NCBI RefSeq assembly: GCF_014635065.1
Contig: NZ_BMCG01000006.1
Location: 218,267 to 282,266 of the forward strand
DNA: 64,000 nucleotides
Source of the DNA: Oxalicibacterium flavum
GTDB lineage: Bacteria; Pseudomonadota; Gammaproteobacteria; Burkholderiales; Burkholderiaceae_D
Direction: 5' to 3'
The translations under genes were made by a program, and so were the position numbers. The notes under the pieces are model-generated. The model ran no database searches and was not told the DNA's origin. It was given only the letters and a program-made list of their open reading frames with translations. Positions 1-9,264 of the stretch are shown here, piece by piece (the first letter of the stretch is position 1; each line of letters begins with the position of its first letter).

Positions 1-213
1 GGCATCAAGGATGCGCTGGTGCGCCAGGCCGCGAGCCCGGTGCGCTGGGTCGAGACCGTGCAGAAGATGGCTGCCGACGGCGTCACCGACATCGTCGAAT
101 GTGGCCCGGGCAAGGTGCTGGCCGGTCTGACCAAGCGCATCAACGGTGACGTTGCCGGACACGCCATTGTCGATCAGGCATCGCTCGATGCCGTTTTGGA
201 GACTTTGAAATAA
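1..213 (+). CDS. fabD: Malonyl-CoA:ACP transacylase, C-terminal fragment
   Basis: This is the last 70 codons of an ORF that enters the window from the left in frame 1. The tail contains V-E-C-G-P-G-K-V-L-A-G-L, which matches the C-terminal region of FabD (the enzyme that moves malonyl groups from CoA to acyl carrier protein). Identity is strongly supported by the next genes, fabG-acpP-fabF, the standard fatty-acid synthesis order. Its TAA overlaps the fabG start (TAATG), which indicates translational coupling. The catalytic Ser and His lie outside the window. Confidence 0.9.
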   Translation, partial: GIKDALVRQAASPVRWVETVQKMAADGVTDIVECGPGKVLAGLTKRINGDVAGHAIVDQASLDAVLETLK

Positions 214-956
214 TGGAAAACAAGCAACTCGCAGGACAGGTCGCGCTGGTTACCGGTGCTTCGCGCGGCATCGGCCGTGCCATCGCGCAGGAACTGGCGC
301 GTCAGGGCGCCAGGGTGATCGGCACCGCCACCTCGGAATCGGGGGCAGCCGCCATTTCGGAATACCTGGGCGAAGGCGGCAAGGGCATCGTGCTCGACGT
401 CAATGACGCCGCACGTTCGGCTGCCGTCATCGACGACATCCAGAAGGAAGTCGGCGCCGTGACCATTCTCGTCAACAATGCCGGCATCACGCAGGATCAG
501 CTCGCCATGCGCATGAAGGACGAGGAGTGGGACAGCGTGATCGCCACCAATCTGACCGCTGTCGGTCGCCTGTCGCGCGCCGTGCTGCGCGGCATGATGA
601 AGGCGCGCCAGGGACGCATCATCAACATTACTTCGGTCGTGGGTTCTGCCGGCAATCCGGGCCAGATGAATTATGCTGCGGCCAAGGCGGGCGTGGCCGG
701 CATGAGCCGTGCGCTGGCGCGCGAGATCGGCAGCCGTGGCATCACCGTCAACTGCATCGCACCGGGCTTCATCGACACCGACATGACCAAGGCACTCAAC
801 GAAGAGCAGATCAACGGCCTGAAGGCACAGATTCCGCTTGGCCGTTTGGGTGAGCCCGAGGATATCGCGGGCGCCGTCGCCTTCCTGGCATCGCCGCAGG
901 CGAGCTATATCACCGGTACCACGCTGCACGTCAACGGCGGCATGTACATGAGCTAA
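213..956 (+). CDS. fabG: 3-oxoacyl-ACP reductase FabG
   Basis: A short-chain dehydrogenase of 247 residues, the usual FabG length. It reduces 3-oxoacyl-ACP to 3-hydroxyacyl-ACP with NADPH in the cytosolic type II fatty-acid synthase. The nucleotide-binding motif GASRGIG is at residues 15-21, the NNAG motif near residue 90, and the catalytic Y-x-x-x-K is Y154/K158 with Ser about 13 residues upstream. The C-terminus (TLHVNGGMYMS) is typical of FabG rather than other SDRs. The start overlaps the fabD stop codon, so the two are coupled. Acyl carrier protein follows about 130 bp downstream. Confidence 0.96.
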   Translation: MENKQLAGQVALVTGASRGIGRAIAQELARQGARVIGTATSESGAAAISEYLGEGGKGIVLDVNDAARSAAVIDDIQKEVGAVTILVNNAGITQDQLAMRMKDEEWDSVIATNLTAVGRLSRAVLRGMMKARQGRIINITSVVGSAGNPGQMNYAAAKAGVAGMSRALAREIGSRGITVNCIAPGFIDTDMTKALNEEQINGLKAQIPLGRLGEPEDIAGAVAFLASPQASYITGTTLHVNGGMYMS

Positions 957-1039
957 GTTGTTTTTAATTGGGCACTTTTGGCGCATGTTTCCCGTTTCTT
1001 GGGGACAAAAGCCGAAAGTGAATTATCGATGCGCAAACC

Positions 1040-1048
1040 TGCTAAAAT
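1040..1048 (+). promoter_or_regulatory. Candidate extended -10 promoter for acpP
   Basis: TGCTAAAAT (TGn plus TAAAAT) lies 37 bp before the acpP start in the 128-bp gap after fabG. No good -35 element is seen, as expected for an extended -10 promoter. A separate acpP promoter would suit its need for very high expression. This is pattern-based only. Confidence 0.4.
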
Positions 1049-1084
1049 GCGCGCACTTTCTGTAATCACTCATTGGAGTTAAAC

Positions 1085-1324
1085 ATGTCGGACATCGAAC
1101 AACGCGTTAAGAAAATCGTCGCTGAACAACTCGGCGTCGCCGAAGCAGACATCAAGATCGAATCGTCCTTCGTCGATGACCTCGGCGCCGATTCTCTGGA
1201 TACCGTTGAACTCGTGATGGCACTCGAAGACGAGTTCGAAATGGAAATCCCTGACGAACAAGCAGAGAAAATCACCACGGTGCAGCAGGCGATCGACTAC
1301 GCCAAGGCACACGTCAAAGCGTAA
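1085..1324 (+). CDS. acpP: Acyl carrier protein
   Basis: A 79-residue acidic helical protein, the standard AcpP size. It carries growing acyl chains as thioesters on 4'-phosphopantetheine. The attachment site is Ser37 in the motif G-A-D-S-L-D. The prosthetic group would be added by AcpS, encoded at 14117-14509. The ATG at 1085 is chosen because it follows a GGAG ribosome-binding site at 1075-1078; an in-frame TTG at 1073 overlaps that site and would add four atypical residues. Confidence 0.97.
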   Translation: MSDIEQRVKKIVAEQLGVAEADIKIESSFVDDLGADSLDTVELVMALEDEFEMEIPDEQAEKITTVQQAIDYAKAHVKA

Positions 1325-1349
1325 ATCTGAACGACTCCAGGAGAATTGC

Positions 1350-2591
1350 TTGAGCCGCTCTAGTAAACGTCGTGTTGTTGTCACCGGTCTTGGATGTATC
1401 TCTCCTGTTGGCAACAGCGTCGCCGATGCATGGAATGCTCTGACTGCGGGCAAATCCGGGATCGCCACCATTACCAAGTTCGATGCGTCGCCGTTCAGCA
1501 CGCATTTCGCCGGTGAAGTAAAAGACTTCCATATCGACGAGTACATTCCTGCCAAGGAAGCGCGTCATATGGATACCTTCATCCATTACGGCATCGCGGC
1601 AGGCATGCAGGCTGTCAAGGACAGCGGACTGGTCGTGACCGAAGAAAATGCGGAGCGCATCGGCGTTCTGGTCGGCTCCGGTATCGGCGGCCTGCCGCTG
1701 ATCGAGGAAACGCATGCGGAACTGACCAATCGCGGCCCGCGCCGCATCAGCCCGTTCTTCGTGCCGGCCTCGATCACCAACATGATCTCCGGCCACCTGT
1801 CGATCATCTACGGCTTCAAGGGGCCGAACCTGGCGATCGTCACGGCGTGTACCACCGGCCTGCATTCGATCGGCGCAGCCGGTCGCATGATCGAGTACGG
1901 TGACGCCGACGTCATGATCGCCGGCGGCGCGGAATCGACGATTTCGCCGCTCGGCCTCGGCGGTTTTGCCGCGGCGCGCGCACTGTCCTCCCGCAATGAC
2001 GATCCGGCAACGGCATCGCGTCCGTGGGACAAGGATCGCGACGGCTTCGTGCTCGGCGAAGGTGCGGGCGTCATGGTGCTCGAGGAATACGAGCATGCCA
2101 AGGCGCGCGGCGCAAAGATCTATGCGGAACTGGCCGGCTTCGGCATGAGCGGCGATGCGTATCACATCACCGCGCCGAACATGGATGGTCCGCGTCGCAG
2201 CATGGTCAACGCACTCAAGAATGCGGAGATCAATGCCGACCAGGTGCAGTACCTGAACGCGCACGGCACCTCGACGCCGCTGGGCGACAAGAACGAATCG
2301 GATGCGGTCAAGGCGGCATTCGGCGAGCACGCGAAGAAGCTGACCGTCAACTCGACCAAGTCGATGACGGGCCACCTGCTCGGCGGCGCCGGCGGGCTGG
2401 AATCGGTCTTCACCGTGCTGGCCCTGCATCATCAGGTCTCGCCTCCGACCATCAACATCTTCAATCAGGATCCGGAATGCGATCTTGATTACTGCGCCAA
2501 CACGGCGCGCGCCATGCCGATCGAATATGCGATGAAGAACAACTTCGGTTTCGGCGGTACCAACGGTACGCTGATCTTCGGCAAGGTCTGA
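1350..2591 (+). CDS. fabF: 3-oxoacyl-ACP synthase II (KAS II)
   Basis: A 413-residue condensing enzyme of the thiolase fold. It joins malonyl-ACP to acyl-ACP and also elongates palmitoleate for membrane-fluidity control. The Cys-His-His triad is visible: C167 in VTACTTG, H305 in NAHGTSTP and H342 in MTGHLLG. The C-terminus [10 protein letters not shown] is the family signature. The start is TTG at 1350, preceded by CAGGAGAA at about 6 bp; no nearby ATG gives the family N-terminus. It follows acpP by 25 bp and is followed by an intrinsic terminator. Confidence 0.96.
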   Translation: MSRSSKRRVVVTGLGCISPVGNSVADAWNALTAGKSGIATITKFDASPFSTHFAGEVKDFHIDEYIPAKEARHMDTFIHYGIAAGMQAVKDSGLVVTEENAERIGVLVGSGIGGLPLIEETHAELTNRGPRRISPFFVPASITNMISGHLSIIYGFKGPNLAIVTACTTGLHSIGAAGRMIEYGDADVMIAGGAESTISPLGLGGFAAARALSSRNDDPATASRPWDKDRDGFVLGEGAGVMVLEEYEHAKARGAKIYAELAGFGMSGDAYHITAPNMDGPRRSMVNALKNAEINADQVQYLNAHGTSTPLGDKNESDAVKAAFGEHAKKLTVNSTKSMTGHLLGGAGGLESVFTVLALHHQVSPPTINIFNQDPECDLDYCANTARAMPIEYAMKNNFGFGGTNGTLIFGKV

Positions 2592-2594
2592 TCG

Positions 2595-2629
2595 AATCCG
2601 GTCCATCCGAGAGGATGACCGGATTTTTT
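2595..2629 (+). terminator. Intrinsic terminator of the fab operon
   Basis: A 13-bp stem (AATCCGGTCATCC type, with one bulged C) is formed by 2595-2608 and 2613-2625 around a GAGA tetraloop and is followed by six T. It starts four bases after the fabF stop and closes the fatty-acid operon. Confidence 0.88.
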
Positions 2630-2639
2630 CCTTTTCGTC

Positions 2640-3140
2640 ATGTCGATCGCGGTCAGCGCCCTGATCAAACCGTCAAGATTGCTGTCACGGATGCTGACAG
2701 CGATGTGCGTGCTGGCCGGGGTGGTTGCCTTGCCGGCCGGATTCGTCGCGGCAAACGGCGTGCAGACGTACGTGTGGTGGGGATTGTTTCCCGGATGTGC
2801 GATCATTGCATTCTTTTGCTGGCGCAGCTGGTCGAGGCGTCAAGGCTGGCAACGGCTGATGATATCCGCCAACGGCCAGATCCGGTTGCAGGGAGTGACG
2901 CCGGGCATGCCGGCTGTATTCGCCGAGGAAGATGCCCGGACATGGCGGCTGCTGCCGGTTTCGACGCTGTGGTCGCACTTGATGATTTTGCATTTGCAGG
3001 ACGCAGCAGGCAGCAAGGAAGTGATCGTGATATTGCGCGATTGCGTTCCTGCGGAAACTTTCCATGCGTTGCTGGTGGCCTGCCGATGGCTCGCAATGCG
3101 CGCTTCCGCAGCAGAAGCACCGCAGGTGCGGCAGAATTAA
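2640..3140 (+). CDS. Small inner-membrane protein, possibly YgfX-like
   Basis: A 166-residue protein with two adjacent hydrophobic segments near residues 18-40 and 45-65. A basic turn (WRSWSRRQGWQRL) and a soluble C-terminal half containing W-R-L-L-P-x-S follow. Two N-terminal membrane helices plus a small cytosolic domain resemble the YgfX family, and in related bacteria a protein of this kind sits between fabF and rpoE. I cannot confirm the family without a profile search. The start has no clear ribosome-binding site, so a later start is possible. Function is unknown. Confidence 0.55.
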   Translation: MSIAVSALIKPSRLLSRMLTAMCVLAGVVALPAGFVAANGVQTYVWWGLFPGCAIIAFFCWRSWSRRQGWQRLMISANGQIRLQGVTPGMPAVFAEEDARTWRLLPVSTLWSHLMILHLQDAAGSKEVIVILRDCVPAETFHALLVACRWLAMRASAAEAPQVRQN

Positions 3141-3153
3141 TGTCGGAATCTTT

Positions 3154-3180
3154 GAACTAATTCATGTTACGTCCAGTCAA
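3154..3180 (+). promoter_or_regulatory. Candidate sigma-E autoregulatory promoter of rpoE
   Basis: GAACTA at 3154-3159 and GTCAA ending at 3180 are separated by about 16-17 bp. This resembles the sigma-E consensus (GAACTT, about 16 bp, TCAAA/TCTGA). It lies 45 bp before the proposed rpoE start. Autoregulation of rpoE is well known in other Proteobacteria. The match is partial. Confidence 0.42.
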
Positions 3181-3224
3181 CAGCTCGAACCGCGTGCGTG
3201 TTGCAGCATTACAAGGGACCAGGA

Positions 3225-3827
3225 TTGACGACAGAACGCGATATTGACCAACAGCTTGTCGAGCGAGTGCAGGGTGGCGACAAGAAGGCTTTCGAGCTGC
3301 TGGTGGTCAAGTACCAACGAAAATTGATGCGACTGGTTTCGCGGCTCGTGCGCGACCAGGCGGAAGCCGAAGATGTGGTGCAGGAAGCATTCATCAAGGC
3401 GTATCGTGCGCTGCCGCAATTTCGCGGCGATTCGGCGTTCTATACGTGGCTTTATCGAATCGGCATCAATACGGCCAAGAACTATCTGGTGACACAGGGA
3501 CGTCGCGCGCCGACCTCCACCGAAGCCGATGTCGAGGAGGCCGAAACTTTTGACGACGGCGATCACCTAAGAGATATCAATACACCGGAATCGTTGTTGG
3601 CAACCAAGCAGATTGCCCAGACGCTGAACGTGGCGATGGGGGAACTGCCTGAAGAGTTGCGCATGGCGATTACCCTGCGAGAGATCGAGGGATTGAGTTA
3701 TGACGAGATTGCCGAGTCGATGGGTTGTCCGATCGGCACGGTGCGCAGCCGGATCTTCCGGGCGCGCGAAGCCATCTCGGAGAAGTTAAGGCCGCTGCTG
3801 GATACGGCACTCGACAAACGTTGGTAA
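3225..3827 (+). CDS. rpoE: RNA polymerase sigma-E factor
   Basis: An ECF sigma factor of 200 residues that directs RNA polymerase to envelope-stress promoters. Region 2 is seen as QRKLMRLVSRLVRD followed by EDVVQEAFIKAYRALPQFRG and WLYRIGINTAKNYL, and region 4 as LPEELRMAITLREIEGLSYDEIAE with VRSRIFRAREAI. TTG at 3225 is preferred because AAGGGA sits 6-7 bp upstream and the family N-terminus (TERDIDQQLVERV) begins there; a GTG at 3198 would add nine residues. The anti-sigma gene rseA follows, then rseB and mucD. Activity is expected to be controlled by regulated proteolysis of RseA. Confidence 0.95.
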   Translation: MTTERDIDQQLVERVQGGDKKAFELLVVKYQRKLMRLVSRLVRDQAEAEDVVQEAFIKAYRALPQFRGDSAFYTWLYRIGINTAKNYLVTQGRRAPTSTEADVEEAETFDDGDHLRDINTPESLLATKQIAQTLNVAMGELPEELRMAITLREIEGLSYDEIAESMGCPIGTVRSRIFRAREAISEKLRPLLDTALDKRW

Positions 3828-3886
3828 AGATATAAAACGCTGTTTTGTTGCAAATACAGGGGTAGCCTTAATTTTTCGAGGGTGTG

Positions 3887-4465
3887 ATGAATACGATGAA
3901 CATGACGCGGGAACAGATTTCTGCCTTGATCGATAGCGAACTGGCCGACGGGCAGGTCGATATCGCGCTGGCGGCTTTGCGTCAGGAAGAAGCACGTGGT
4001 GCGTGGGACATCTATCACCAGATCGGTGATGCGCTGCGTTCCGATGAACTGAATCTGCCATTGAGCGCGGACTTCAACCAGCGCATGTTTGCGCGTCTGG
4101 AGGCCGAGCCGACGATCCTGGCGCCGGTCAACAAAAAAAACGCCGCTACTCCGCAAACCGGCAGCGTCAGGCGTTTTGCCGTGCCCGGCATGGCTGCAGC
4201 GGCTGTTGCTGCGGTGGCTTTCCTCGCGGTACCCAACATGCTGCCGCAACAGGCGCCGACCCTGGCGTCTGCTCCGGTTGCGCAGCCGGTTGTAGTGGCA
4301 AGCGCAACGCCGGAGACGGTCAGCGTCTCCAGTGAAAACGGAGAAGTCCTGCGCGACCCGCGCATCGACGATTATCTGGCGGCGCATCAACGCTTCTCGC
4401 CATCTGTTTACAGCACGGCACAATATGCGCGCTCGGCGACCTTCGCCGTTGATTCGGAAAAATAA
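3887..4465 (+). CDS. rseA: Anti-sigma-E factor RseA
   Basis: A 192-residue membrane anti-sigma factor. The cytosolic N-terminal domain (MTREQISALIDSELADG, with W-D-I-Y-H-Q-I-G-D-A-L-R) is the sigma-E-binding fold. A single hydrophobic segment, near residues 100-117 (AAAAVAAVAFLAVP), would span the inner membrane, leaving a short periplasmic tail rich in Ala, Val and Pro. GTG at 3884, ATG at 3887 and ATG at 3899 are all possible starts after GAGGGT. It lies 59 bp after rpoE and 5 bp before rseB, so the sensing module is co-transcribed. Confidence 0.88.
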   Translation: MNTMNMTREQISALIDSELADGQVDIALAALRQEEARGAWDIYHQIGDALRSDELNLPLSADFNQRMFARLEAEPTILAPVNKKNAATPQTGSVRRFAVPGMAAAAVAAVAFLAVPNMLPQQAPTLASAPVAQPVVVASATPETVSVSSENGEVLRDPRIDDYLAAHQRFSPSVYSTAQYARSATFAVDSEK

Positions 4466-4470
4466 CGGTT

Positions 4471-5472
4471 ATGCGGCAGACATTAGGCCTCTTCAAGTTT
4501 GTAGTTCTTTTTTCGAGCCTGCTGGCATTTACCTCCCATGCCGAGAGTATCGAGCAGGCCGGCGAGGCACGTGATGCGCAGGTATGGCTGAAGAAGATTC
4601 AGACTTCCGCCAAGCAGCTCGATTACTCCGGTACTTTTGTCTATCAGCAGGGCAACCAGGTGCGCACCTCGCGCATCTCGCATATCCGCAGCGGTCGCAA
4701 CGAGCTCGAGAAGCTCGAGATCCTCGACGGCAAGCCGCGCGAGTACATCCGCAACAACGAGGAAATCGCCTGCTACGTGCCGGAGAACAAATCCATTCGC
4801 GTCGAGAAGCGTGTCTCGCAGGATGTGTTCCCGGCCATCCTTGGCGCGCAGCCGGACGAACTGCTGCAGCACTATGCGTTGAAGAAGGGCGAGGTCGGCC
4901 GCGTGGCCGGTCATGATTGCCAGACTATCGTCCTCGCGCCCAGGGACAAGCTGCGCTACGGCTACAAGCTGTGGGTCGAGCAGTCGACCGGCCTGTTGCT
5001 GAAGGCGCAGACGCTCAATGAAAAGAACGACGTGGTCGAGCAGATCGCCTTCACCCAGATCGTGATCGGCAATGTGGATGCGGCGTCGGTCAAGCCGAGC
5101 TTCCGCAATACCCAGGGCTGGCAGGTCGAGAACGCGGTGATGCAGGATGCCGACCTGTCCGGCTGGTCGGTCAAGGCCATGCCGCCAGGCTTCAAGAAGA
5201 CGCGTCAGATGAAACGCCTGGTGACCGACGTGCCCGCCGAGGGCGGTCAGCCGGTGCAGCGTGAAGTCTCGCAGATCGTCTATACCGACGGTCTGGCAGC
5301 CATCTCCGTCTTCATCGAAGCCGGCTCGCAGAGCCGCACCGAAGGCACGATGCAGCAGGGCGCCATGAACATCGTCGGCAAGCGCCAGGGCGATTACTGG
5401 CTGACCATCGTCGGCGAAGTGCCGGCGGCCGCGATCCGGCAGGTCGCCAACTCCATCGAGTTCAATCCCTAA
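4471..5472 (+). CDS. rseB: Sigma-E regulatory periplasmic protein RseB (MucB)
   Basis: A 333-residue periplasmic protein with a signal peptide (hydrophobic core FVVLFSSLLAF, cleavage after SHA at about residue 24). MucB/RseB binds the periplasmic tail of RseA, shields it from proteolysis and senses mislocalised lipoprotein or LPS signals. Family features include the lolA-like opening L-D-Y-S-G-T-F-V-Y-Q-Q and the C-terminal GDYWLTIVGEVPAAAI. It lies between rseA and the protease gene mucD, as in the Pseudomonas algU operon. Confidence 0.93.
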   Translation: MRQTLGLFKFVVLFSSLLAFTSHAESIEQAGEARDAQVWLKKIQTSAKQLDYSGTFVYQQGNQVRTSRISHIRSGRNELEKLEILDGKPREYIRNNEEIACYVPENKSIRVEKRVSQDVFPAILGAQPDELLQHYALKKGEVGRVAGHDCQTIVLAPRDKLRYGYKLWVEQSTGLLLKAQTLNEKNDVVEQIAFTQIVIGNVDAASVKPSFRNTQGWQVENAVMQDADLSGWSVKAMPPGFKKTRQMKRLVTDVPAEGGQPVQREVSQIVYTDGLAAISVFIEAGSQSRTEGTMQQGAMNIVGKRQGDYWLTIVGEVPAAAIRQVANSIEFNP

Positions 5473-5497
5473 TTTTCTTCCTTCCCTGTCAGGTTGT

Positions 5498-6976
5498 ATG
5501 AAAACGAAAGAGCTGTTCCGTAAACAATTCTCGGTTGCGCTGCTGAGTGCCATCGGCGCATTGTTCGTTCCCGCTGCTGCTGGCCTGGCGCCATCGGCGC
5601 TGGCGGCGACTTCCGTGGCCGGCTTGCCGGACTTCACGGATCTGGCGGAAAAAGCCGGACCGGCCGTCGTCAATATCCGTACTACGGAGCGCGTACGCTC
5701 CAACGCCAGCGGAGCGATGACGCAGGACGAGGAAATGCAGGAGTTCTTCCGCCGCTTCTTCGGCGCACCGCTGCCGCAGCAGCCGGCGCCGCGCCGTCGC
5801 CAGCAACCGAATGCCGCGCCTGAAGTCGAGGAACAGGTGCCGCGCGGCGTGGGTTCCGGCTTCATCATCTCGGCCGACGGTTTCGTCATGACCAATGCGC
5901 ACGTGATCGACGGCGCCGATGAAGTCTATGTGACGCTGACCGACAAGCGCGAATACAAGGCCAAGATCGTGGGTGCCGACAAGCGTACCGACGTGGCGAT
6001 CGTCAAGATCGAGGGCAGCAACCTGCCTCGGCTGACGATGGGCGATTCCGACAAGATCCGCGTCGGTGAATGGGTGGTCGCGATCGGTTCGCCGTTCGGA
6101 CTCGACAGCACCGTGACCGCCGGCATTGTTTCTGCCAAGGCGCGCGACACCGGCGACTACCTGCCGCTGATCCAGACCGATGTCGCGGTCAATCCGGGCA
6201 ACTCGGGCGGCCCGTTGCTGAACATGCGTGGCGAGGTGATCGGCATCAATTCTCAGATTTACAGCCGCTCGGGCGGCTTCATGGGCATCTCGTTCGCGGT
6301 GCCGATCGATGAAGCGATGCGCGTGGCGGATCAGTTGCGCACGACCGGCAAGGTCACGCGCGGCCGCATCGGCGTGCAGATCGGCGAAGTGACCAAGGAT
6401 GTCGCCGAATCGCTGGGCCTGGCGCGCGCGCAGGGTGCGCTCGTGCAGCGCGTGGAGCCAGACGGTCCGGCAGAGAAGGCCGGCCTTGAGGCGGGCGACG
6501 TGATCCTGAAATTCAATGGCACGCAGATCGAACGTTCGAGCGACCTGCCGCGCATCGTGGGCGCCACCAAGCCCGGTTCGCGTTCGACCGTGACCGTATG
6601 GCGCAAGGGTGCGCAGCGCGATCTGAGCGTGAATATCGTCGAACTCGAATCCGATCAGACGGCCGCGCCGCAACAGCAGAATCCGAAAGCGCCGCGTTCG
6701 GCCAACATGCTGGGATTGGTGGTTGCCGATCTGACGCCGACGCAATTGCGCGCCCTGAATATCGATGGCGGTGCGCTGGTTGAAATGTCGGAGGGAGCGG
6801 CAGCGCGTGCTGGCCTGCGCGCAGGCGATATCGTCCTGCGGGTCAACAACACGGATGTGAAGGACAGCAGGCAGTTCAACGAGCTGGTCGCCAAGCTGGA
6901 TGCGAAGAAAACCACGCTGTTGCTGGTACGGCGCGGCGACTCATCGCAGTTCGTGACGGTCAAGCCCCTGCCGTAA
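5498..6976 (+). CDS. mucD: Periplasmic serine protease MucD (DegP/HtrA family)
   Basis: A 492-residue trypsin-like protease and chaperone with a signal peptide (AVLLSAIGALFVPAAAGLA type core, cleavage near ALA-A). The catalytic triad is H135 (TNAHV), D165 (RTDVAIVK) and S236 (GNSGGPL). Two PDZ domains follow, at roughly 300-390 and 400-485. A Pro/Arg/Gln-rich linker near residues 88-110 probably corresponds to the LA loop. It degrades misfolded envelope proteins and is the effector end of the rpoE-rseA-rseB-mucD unit. An intrinsic terminator lies 27 bp after the stop. Confidence 0.95.
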   Translation: MKTKELFRKQFSVALLSAIGALFVPAAAGLAPSALAATSVAGLPDFTDLAEKAGPAVVNIRTTERVRSNASGAMTQDEEMQEFFRRFFGAPLPQQPAPRRRQQPNAAPEVEEQVPRGVGSGFIISADGFVMTNAHVIDGADEVYVTLTDKREYKAKIVGADKRTDVAIVKIEGSNLPRLTMGDSDKIRVGEWVVAIGSPFGLDSTVTAGIVSAKARDTGDYLPLIQTDVAVNPGNSGGPLLNMRGEVIGINSQIYSRSGGFMGISFAVPIDEAMRVADQLRTTGKVTRGRIGVQIGEVTKDVAESLGLARAQGALVQRVEPDGPAEKAGLEAGDVILKFNGTQIERSSDLPRIVGATKPGSRSTVTVWRKGAQRDLSVNIVELESDQTAAPQQQNPKAPRSANMLGLVVADLTPTQLRALNIDGGALVEMSEGAAARAGLRAGDIVLRVNNTDVKDSRQFNELVAKLDAKKTTLLLVRRGDSSQFVTVKPLP

Positions 6977-7002
6977 TAAAAGGGCAGTAGGGCAATCGAA
7001 CC

Positions 7003-7036
7003 AAAGGCTGCATGCCGCGAGGCCTGCAGCCTTTTT
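7003..7036 (+). terminator. Intrinsic terminator after mucD
   Basis: AAAGGCTGCA (7003-7012) pairs with TGCAGCCTTT (7025-7034) and runs into a T-rich tract. It ends only a few bases before the start of the next ORF. Confidence 0.85.
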
Positions 7037-7039
7037 CTT

Positions 7040-7309
7040 TTGGATCTTCGCGTGCTCCGATTCATTCTCTATTCGCGCAGCTATTGCCACCTTTGCGAGG
7101 ACATGCGGGCCGCGCTGATCGGCCTGCAGTTGGACATGCCTTATACGCTGGACGTGGTGGATGTGGATGCGGATTCCGATCTGGTGGCGCGCTACGACGA
7201 ATTGGTGCCGGTGCTGCTGGGGGTGAAAGCAACCGGCGAGGCAATGCAACTCTGTCACTATTTTCTCGACGAAGCGGCGGTACGTGCGTTTGCCGAGGCC
7301 GCACAGTGA
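7040..7309 (+). CDS. Glutaredoxin-like thioredoxin-fold protein
   Basis: A small protein of about 89 residues with the redox motif C-H-L-C in the N-terminal segment YSRSYCHLCEDM, as in the glutaredoxin-like DUF836 family. The downstream V-D-V-D-A-D and a V-P-V-L-L-G segment supply the thioredoxin-fold cis-Pro. Substrate is unknown; thiol-disulfide exchange is inferred. TTG at 7040 touches the mucD terminator, and GTG at 7052, which gives LRFILYSRSYC, is an equally plausible start. It sits between mucD and lepA, as in related Burkholderiales. Confidence 0.72.
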   Translation: MDLRVLRFILYSRSYCHLCEDMRAALIGLQLDMPYTLDVVDVDADSDLVARYDELVPVLLGVKATGEAMQLCHYFLDEAAVRAFAEAAQ

Positions 7310-7409
7310 GCGGGCAGGCAGTGCGGCAGGGTTCGGGCGGCTGCAATTTGCCGGCTTTTCCCCTCTGAATTCCGGTAGAATGCCGGGGCCGTCATCCATC
7401 TGTCACAAG

Positions 7410-7452
7410 GCGCTCGCCTGGGAAGAACGTTCCCGCATGGAGCGCTTTTTTT
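7410..7452 (+). terminator. Terminator-like hairpin just before lepA
   Basis: GCGCTC (7410-7415) pairs with GAGCGC (7440-7445), with an inner GGGAA/TTCCC stem, and is followed by seven T. It ends 18 bp before the lepA start. It may end transcription from the glutaredoxin-like gene, or act as an attenuator in the lepA leader. Confidence 0.72.
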
Positions 7453-7470
7453 GTAGTCGTTAATTGGTTA

Positions 7471-9264
7471 ATGAACAACATCCGCAATTTTTCCATCATC
7501 GCTCACATCGACCATGGCAAATCCACGCTCGCCGATCGCATCATTCAATTGTGCGGCGGCCTGTCCGATCGTGAAATGGAAGCCCAGGTGCTCGATTCGA
7601 TGGATATCGAGCGCGAGCGCGGCATTACCATCAAGGCGCAGACCGCAGCGCTGACCTACAAGGCCAGAGACGGCCAGATTTACAATCTCAATCTCATCGA
7701 TACGCCGGGCCACGTCGATTTCAGCTATGAAGTCAGCCGTTCGCTATCGGCCTGCGAAGGCGCGCTGCTGGTGGTTGACGCTTCGCAGGGCGTGGAGGCG
7801 CAGACGGTCGCCAACTGCTACACCGCGCTCGACCTCGGCGTGGAAGTGGTGCCGGTGCTCAACAAGATCGACCTGCCTTCGGCCGATCCCGACAGCGCCA
7901 GTGCCGAAATCGAGGAAGTCATCGGCATCGATGCCAGTGATGCCGTGCATTGCTCGGCCAAGACCGGCCTCGGCGTGCAGGACGTGCTGGAATCGCTGAT
8001 CGCCAAGGTGCCGCCGCCGGTTGGCGACGCCACCGCGCCGCTGCAGGCGCTGATCGTCGATTCGTGGTTCGACAACTACGTCGGCGTGGTGATGCTGGTG
8101 CGCGTCAAGAACGGCACGCTGCGGCCCAAGGACAAGATTCGCCTGATGGCGACTGGCACCACGCACCTGGTGGAAAGCGTGGGCGTGTTCACGCCGAAGT
8201 CGATCGCGCGCGACGAACTGACGGCCGGACAGGTGGGTTTCATCATCGCCGGCATCAAGGAACTGAAGGCGGCGCGCGTGGGCGATACCGTGACGCTGGT
8301 CAGCCAGCCGGCTGCCGCGCCGTTGCCCGGCTTCAAGGAAGTGCAGCCGCAGGTGTTCGCCGGCCTGTTTCCGGTCGAGGCCAACCAGTACGATGCGCTG
8401 CGCGATTCGCTCGAGAAGCTCAAGCTCAACGACGCGGCGCTGATGTACGAACCGGAAGTCTCGCAGGCGCTGGGCTTCGGCTTCCGTTGCGGCTTCCTGG
8501 GACTGCTGCATATGGAGATCGTGCAGGAACGTCTCGAGCGCGAGTTCGACATGGACCTGATCACGACCGCGCCGACCGTGATCTACGAGGTCATCCAGCG
8601 CGATGGCAGCACCATCATGGTCGACAACCCGTCCAAGATGCCCGAGCCGTCCAGGATCGAGGAAATCCGCGAGCCGATCGTCACCGTCAATCTCTACATG
8701 CCGCAGGAATACGTGGGTTCGGTCATCACGCTGTGCACGCAGAAGCGCGGCGTGCAGATGGACATGAATTATCACGGCAAGCAGGTCAAGCTGGTCTATG
8801 AGATGCCGATGGCCGAGATCGTGCTCGACTTCTTCGACAAGCTCAAATCGACCTCGCGCGGCTATGCGTCGATGGATTACGAGTTCAAGGAGAACCGCGC
8901 GTCCGACGTGGTCAAGGTCGATATGCTGATCAACAGCGAGAAGGTCGATGCACTGGCCATCATCGTGCACCGTACCGCGGCGCAGTTCCGCGGCCGCGCG
9001 GTGGCGGCCAAGATGCGCGAGCTGATTCCGCGCCAGATGTTCGACGTTGCGATCCAGGCTGCCATCGGTGCCAACATCATTTCGCGCGAGAACGTCAAGG
9101 CCATGCGCAAGAACGTGCTGGCCAAGTGCTATGGCGGCGATATCAGCCGCAAACGCAAGCTGCTCGAGAAACAGAAGGCCGGCAAGAAGCGCATGAAGCA
9201 GGTGGGATCGGTCGAGATTCCGCAGGAAGCATTCCTGGCCATTCTACAAGTGGAAGACAAATGA
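7471..9264 (+). CDS. lepA: Elongation factor 4 (LepA)
   Basis: A 597-residue ribosome-associated GTPase. The N-terminal G domain shows AHIDHGKST (G1), RGITIKAQ (G2), [12 protein letters not shown] (G3) and NKIDLP (G4). EF-G-like domains follow ([13 protein letters not shown]). The C-terminal domain unique to LepA ends in basic segments with [18 protein letters not shown]. It binds the ribosome and affects initiation or elongation under stress. Its stop overlaps the lepB start (ATGA), so lepA and lepB are coupled. Length is normal. Confidence 0.97.
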   Translation: MNNIRNFSIIAHIDHGKSTLADRIIQLCGGLSDREMEAQVLDSMDIERERGITIKAQTAALTYKARDGQIYNLNLIDTPGHVDFSYEVSRSLSACEGALLVVDASQGVEAQTVANCYTALDLGVEVVPVLNKIDLPSADPDSASAEIEEVIGIDASDAVHCSAKTGLGVQDVLESLIAKVPPPVGDATAPLQALIVDSWFDNYVGVVMLVRVKNGTLRPKDKIRLMATGTTHLVESVGVFTPKSIARDELTAGQVGFIIAGIKELKAARVGDTVTLVSQPAAAPLPGFKEVQPQVFAGLFPVEANQYDALRDSLEKLKLNDAALMYEPEVSQALGFGFRCGFLGLLHMEIVQERLEREFDMDLITTAPTVIYEVIQRDGSTIMVDNPSKMPEPSRIEEIREPIVTVNLYMPQEYVGSVITLCTQKRGVQMDMNYHGKQVKLVYEMPMAEIVLDFFDKLKSTSRGYASMDYEFKENRASDVVKVDMLINSEKVDALAIIVHRTAAQFRGRAVAAKMRELIPRQMFDVAIQAAIGANIISRENVKAMRKNVLAKCYGGDISRKRKLLEKQKAGKKRMKQVGSVEIPQEAFLAILQVEDK

